Source: Patescibacteria group bacterium
GTDB lineage: Bacteria; Patescibacteriota; Gracilibacteria; UBA1369; LOWO2-01-FULL-3
NCBI GenBank assembly: GCA_018818755.1
Contig: JAHIRL010000120.1
Span: forward strand, 1 to 6,563
Length of the DNA stretch: 6,563 bases
Direction: 5' to 3'
The notes under the pieces were generated by a model. It did not search any database. It was not told where the DNA came from and saw only the letters and a program-made list of their open reading frames with translations. Of this stretch, positions 5,066-6,563 are shown piece after piece (position 1 is the first letter of the stretch; the number at the start of each line of letters is the position of its first letter). The position numbers and the translations under genes are program-made.

Positions 5066-6563
5066 TTATTTCAAATAAACATACTCTTTTTGAAAAATAT
5101 AATCATCCCGCAGCTCAGCATAGCTATATCCATAATCAACTTTCAAAATCGCCTGCTTAATCGCATCATACCACTCAATCCCCTCGCTAATATCTCCAAC
5201 ATCAACGGCTTTATCCAAAATTCCAACATATCTATCCGCAATATCCATCAAGCCATTTGTTGAAAAATAAGAAAAAGAACCTTCGTACTTACCATCCTTC
5301 AACTTATCAATAGCCCCCTCCAGTTTAGAGTCCCCAATAGCCTCAACCAATCCAAAATCCTCATCAAAATTTGGATAGAATGCAAAAACAAACAAATCAC
5401 CAATCACTCCATAATAAAGCTCCAACACCTCACCCTCAAGATCTTCCTTAATCATCGCGGAATCTTTACCAAAATTTTCCCAAAAACTATCAGGCACAAA
5501 CTCCCAATCAAGATAAAGCTTATTCACCTCATCTCCACCAATCATAACTTTATCAGTCTTCAAATATCCATCCGAAACACCGGCAACCAGCAAGTTAAGT
5601 TTTGATTCAATCGCATTCACAAAAGCCGCATTATCATTACCCTCATCAACTTCAGCATAAAATCCCATTGCCGGGATCATCATTCCACTATCAGAAACAA
5701 CCAAAGCCATCTGCCCATCAAACATCCCCGTCAAAACAGGGGCGGAAATCTCCAATTGATCCGCAATACCCACATACAAATTCTCCCCAGAAAACATTTC
5801 TCCCAAAGTATCCATCATCAGATCCACAAAGGCTTTTCCATCCGCAAACTCAGCATACAAAATAATATCTTTTCCGGGAACCTTATCGGCAAGATCCACA
5901 CTCGACTGAACATACATATCTCTAAAACTAGAGTCATCATCCACATAAACTTTGGATTCTCCAACAATCTTCGAACTACTTCCTTCATAACTAACATAAG
6001 TCTCCTCAAAACCAGCCAATGTCTGAGCACCAAATCCCATTGAATAATCCTGCATATCTCCATTAACATAAACAAACAAAGCCTTCTCGGAAATATCCCC
6101 GGCCCTACTGACAAACTGCTTATTGCCAGCCAACCCCTTCCCGGCAATCAACCTCTCCAAAGCGGCCTCCCGCGCAGATTGAGAATTTGTAAGGAAGAAA
6201 ATATTGCCATATTTAGTCATATAAAAATCATCATAAGCGGCGGAATAATGAAGCACATTTCCTCTCGCCATCACAACAGCATCCGAACCATAAACATCCT
6301 CAACAAAATTTTCAACCAATCCCTTAAGAGCCACGCTATTATCAAACTCAAAAGCAACAAAAACATCTTGAGAAGAATCATCTCTTTGATCAATAGCTAT
6401 CACAGCCTGCCCTCCGGCCATCGCAATTTTTTTCATCTCCTTCAAGTAATCCATTTCATCACCAAACTCCTCGCCAAACAAATCGTCAATCTTATCCCAA
6501 ATTACAAGCTCGGAAAATTCATCAATCAAATAATCCCAATCATTCATAGCCACAAGCATGTCT
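5066..6563 (-). CDS. DUF3352-like protein, N-terminus cut by the window edge
   Basis: The frame is open to the right edge, with an Asp codon before the first visible ATG (6559), so the real start lies outside. At least 497 residues are visible. The beginning (DMLVAMNDWDYLIDEF) and the alternation of short beta strands with acidic helices resemble DUF3352 proteins, which usually carry an N-terminal membrane anchor and a domain opening with P-x-D-T-x; the molecular function is unknown. The chain is rich in Asp, Glu, Val, Gly and Phe and strongly acidic, which suits a secreted or surface-exposed domain. No transmembrane segment or catalytic motif is visible in this part. Two regions look alike in layout: about 1-170 and about 229-440, each with a membrane-like VIAIDQ / ALVVSD strand, then an AFEFD / FYAEVD strand and a helix. 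The gene ends at TAA next to a strong terminator. DUF3352 is assigned from recalled family character, not from a search. Confidence 0.7.
   Translation of the reverse strand, partial: DMLVAMNDWDYLIDEFSELVIWDKIDDLFGEEFGDEMDYLKEMKKIAMAGGQAVIAIDQRDDSSQDVFVAFEFDNSVALKGLVENFVEDVYGSDAVVMARGNVLHYSAAYDDFYMTKYGNIFFLTNSQSAREAALERLIAGKGLAGNKQFVSRAGDISEKALFVYVNGDMQDYSMGFGAQTLAGFEETYVSYEGSSSKIVGESKVYVDDDSSFRDMYVQSSVDLADKVPGKDIILYAEFADGKAFVDLMMDTLGEMFSGENLYVGIADQLEISAPVLTGMFDGQMALVVSDSGMMIPAMGFYAEVDEGNDNAAFVNAIESKLNLLVAGVSDGYLKTDKVMIGGDEVNKLYLDWEFVPDSFWENFGKDSAMIKEDLEGEVLELYYGVIGDLFVFAFYPNFDEDFGLVEAIGDSKLEGAIDKLKDGKYEGSFSYFSTNGLMDIADRYVGILDKAVDVGDISEGIEWYDAIKQAILKVDYGYSYAELRDDYIFQKEYVYLK

Overview
The window holds seven protein-coding genes, five complete and two cut by the window edges, packed with almost no spare DNA. 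I see no RNA genes, insertion sequences, CRISPR arrays or stretches over 300 bases without a gene. The gene set suggests a bacterium with a small genome, most likely a member of the Candidate Phyla Radiation (Patescibacteria). The reasons are very short intergenic gaps, no clear Shine-Dalgarno sequence at any visible start, at least two promoters placed for leaderless mRNA, and a small coiled-coil protein of a kind I associate with that group. This assignment is an inference and no marker gene confirms it. The genetic code looks standard: TGA ends two genes and does not interrupt the long ones.

Left part (1-2447): a peptidase M16 gene (minus strand, cut by the left edge) and a class B penicillin-binding protein of the FtsI type (plus strand) diverge from a 59-bp gap. 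Both have an extended -10 promoter element exactly 6 nt before the ATG, so both mRNAs probably start at the AUG. The PBP is large (747 aa), with an acidic insert, an internal duplication in its N-terminal part and a tyrosine-rich insert just before the catalytic serine.

Middle (2448-2996): a 120-aa lysine/glutamate-rich coiled-coil protein of unknown function runs on the minus strand. Its stop codon abuts the PBP stop codon with no base between them. Beyond it is a 186-bp intergenic region with a good sigma-70-type promoter and an 11-bp palindrome that matches the core of the IscR type 1 operator.

Isc operon (2997-4995): an Rrf2-family regulator with four cysteines (IscR-like), a cysteine desulfurase (IscS/NifS) and a scaffold protein (IscU) form a compact plus-strand operon. 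Regulator and desulfurase overlap by ATGA; scaffold follows after 5 nt. IscS would take sulfur from cysteine, IscU would assemble the Fe-S cluster, and IscR would probably sense cluster supply and control its own operon. The scaffold lacks the LPPVK motif used by the HscA chaperone, and no iscA, hscB, hscA or fdx gene follows, so this looks like a reduced ISC system.

Right part (5023-6563): a DUF3352-like protein on the minus strand, cut by the right edge, appears internally duplicated and ends in a clear intrinsic terminator. From about 1.6 kb onward the plus strand is strongly C-rich over G whichever strand is coding, which points to a replication-linked strand bias with the minus strand as the probable leading strand.
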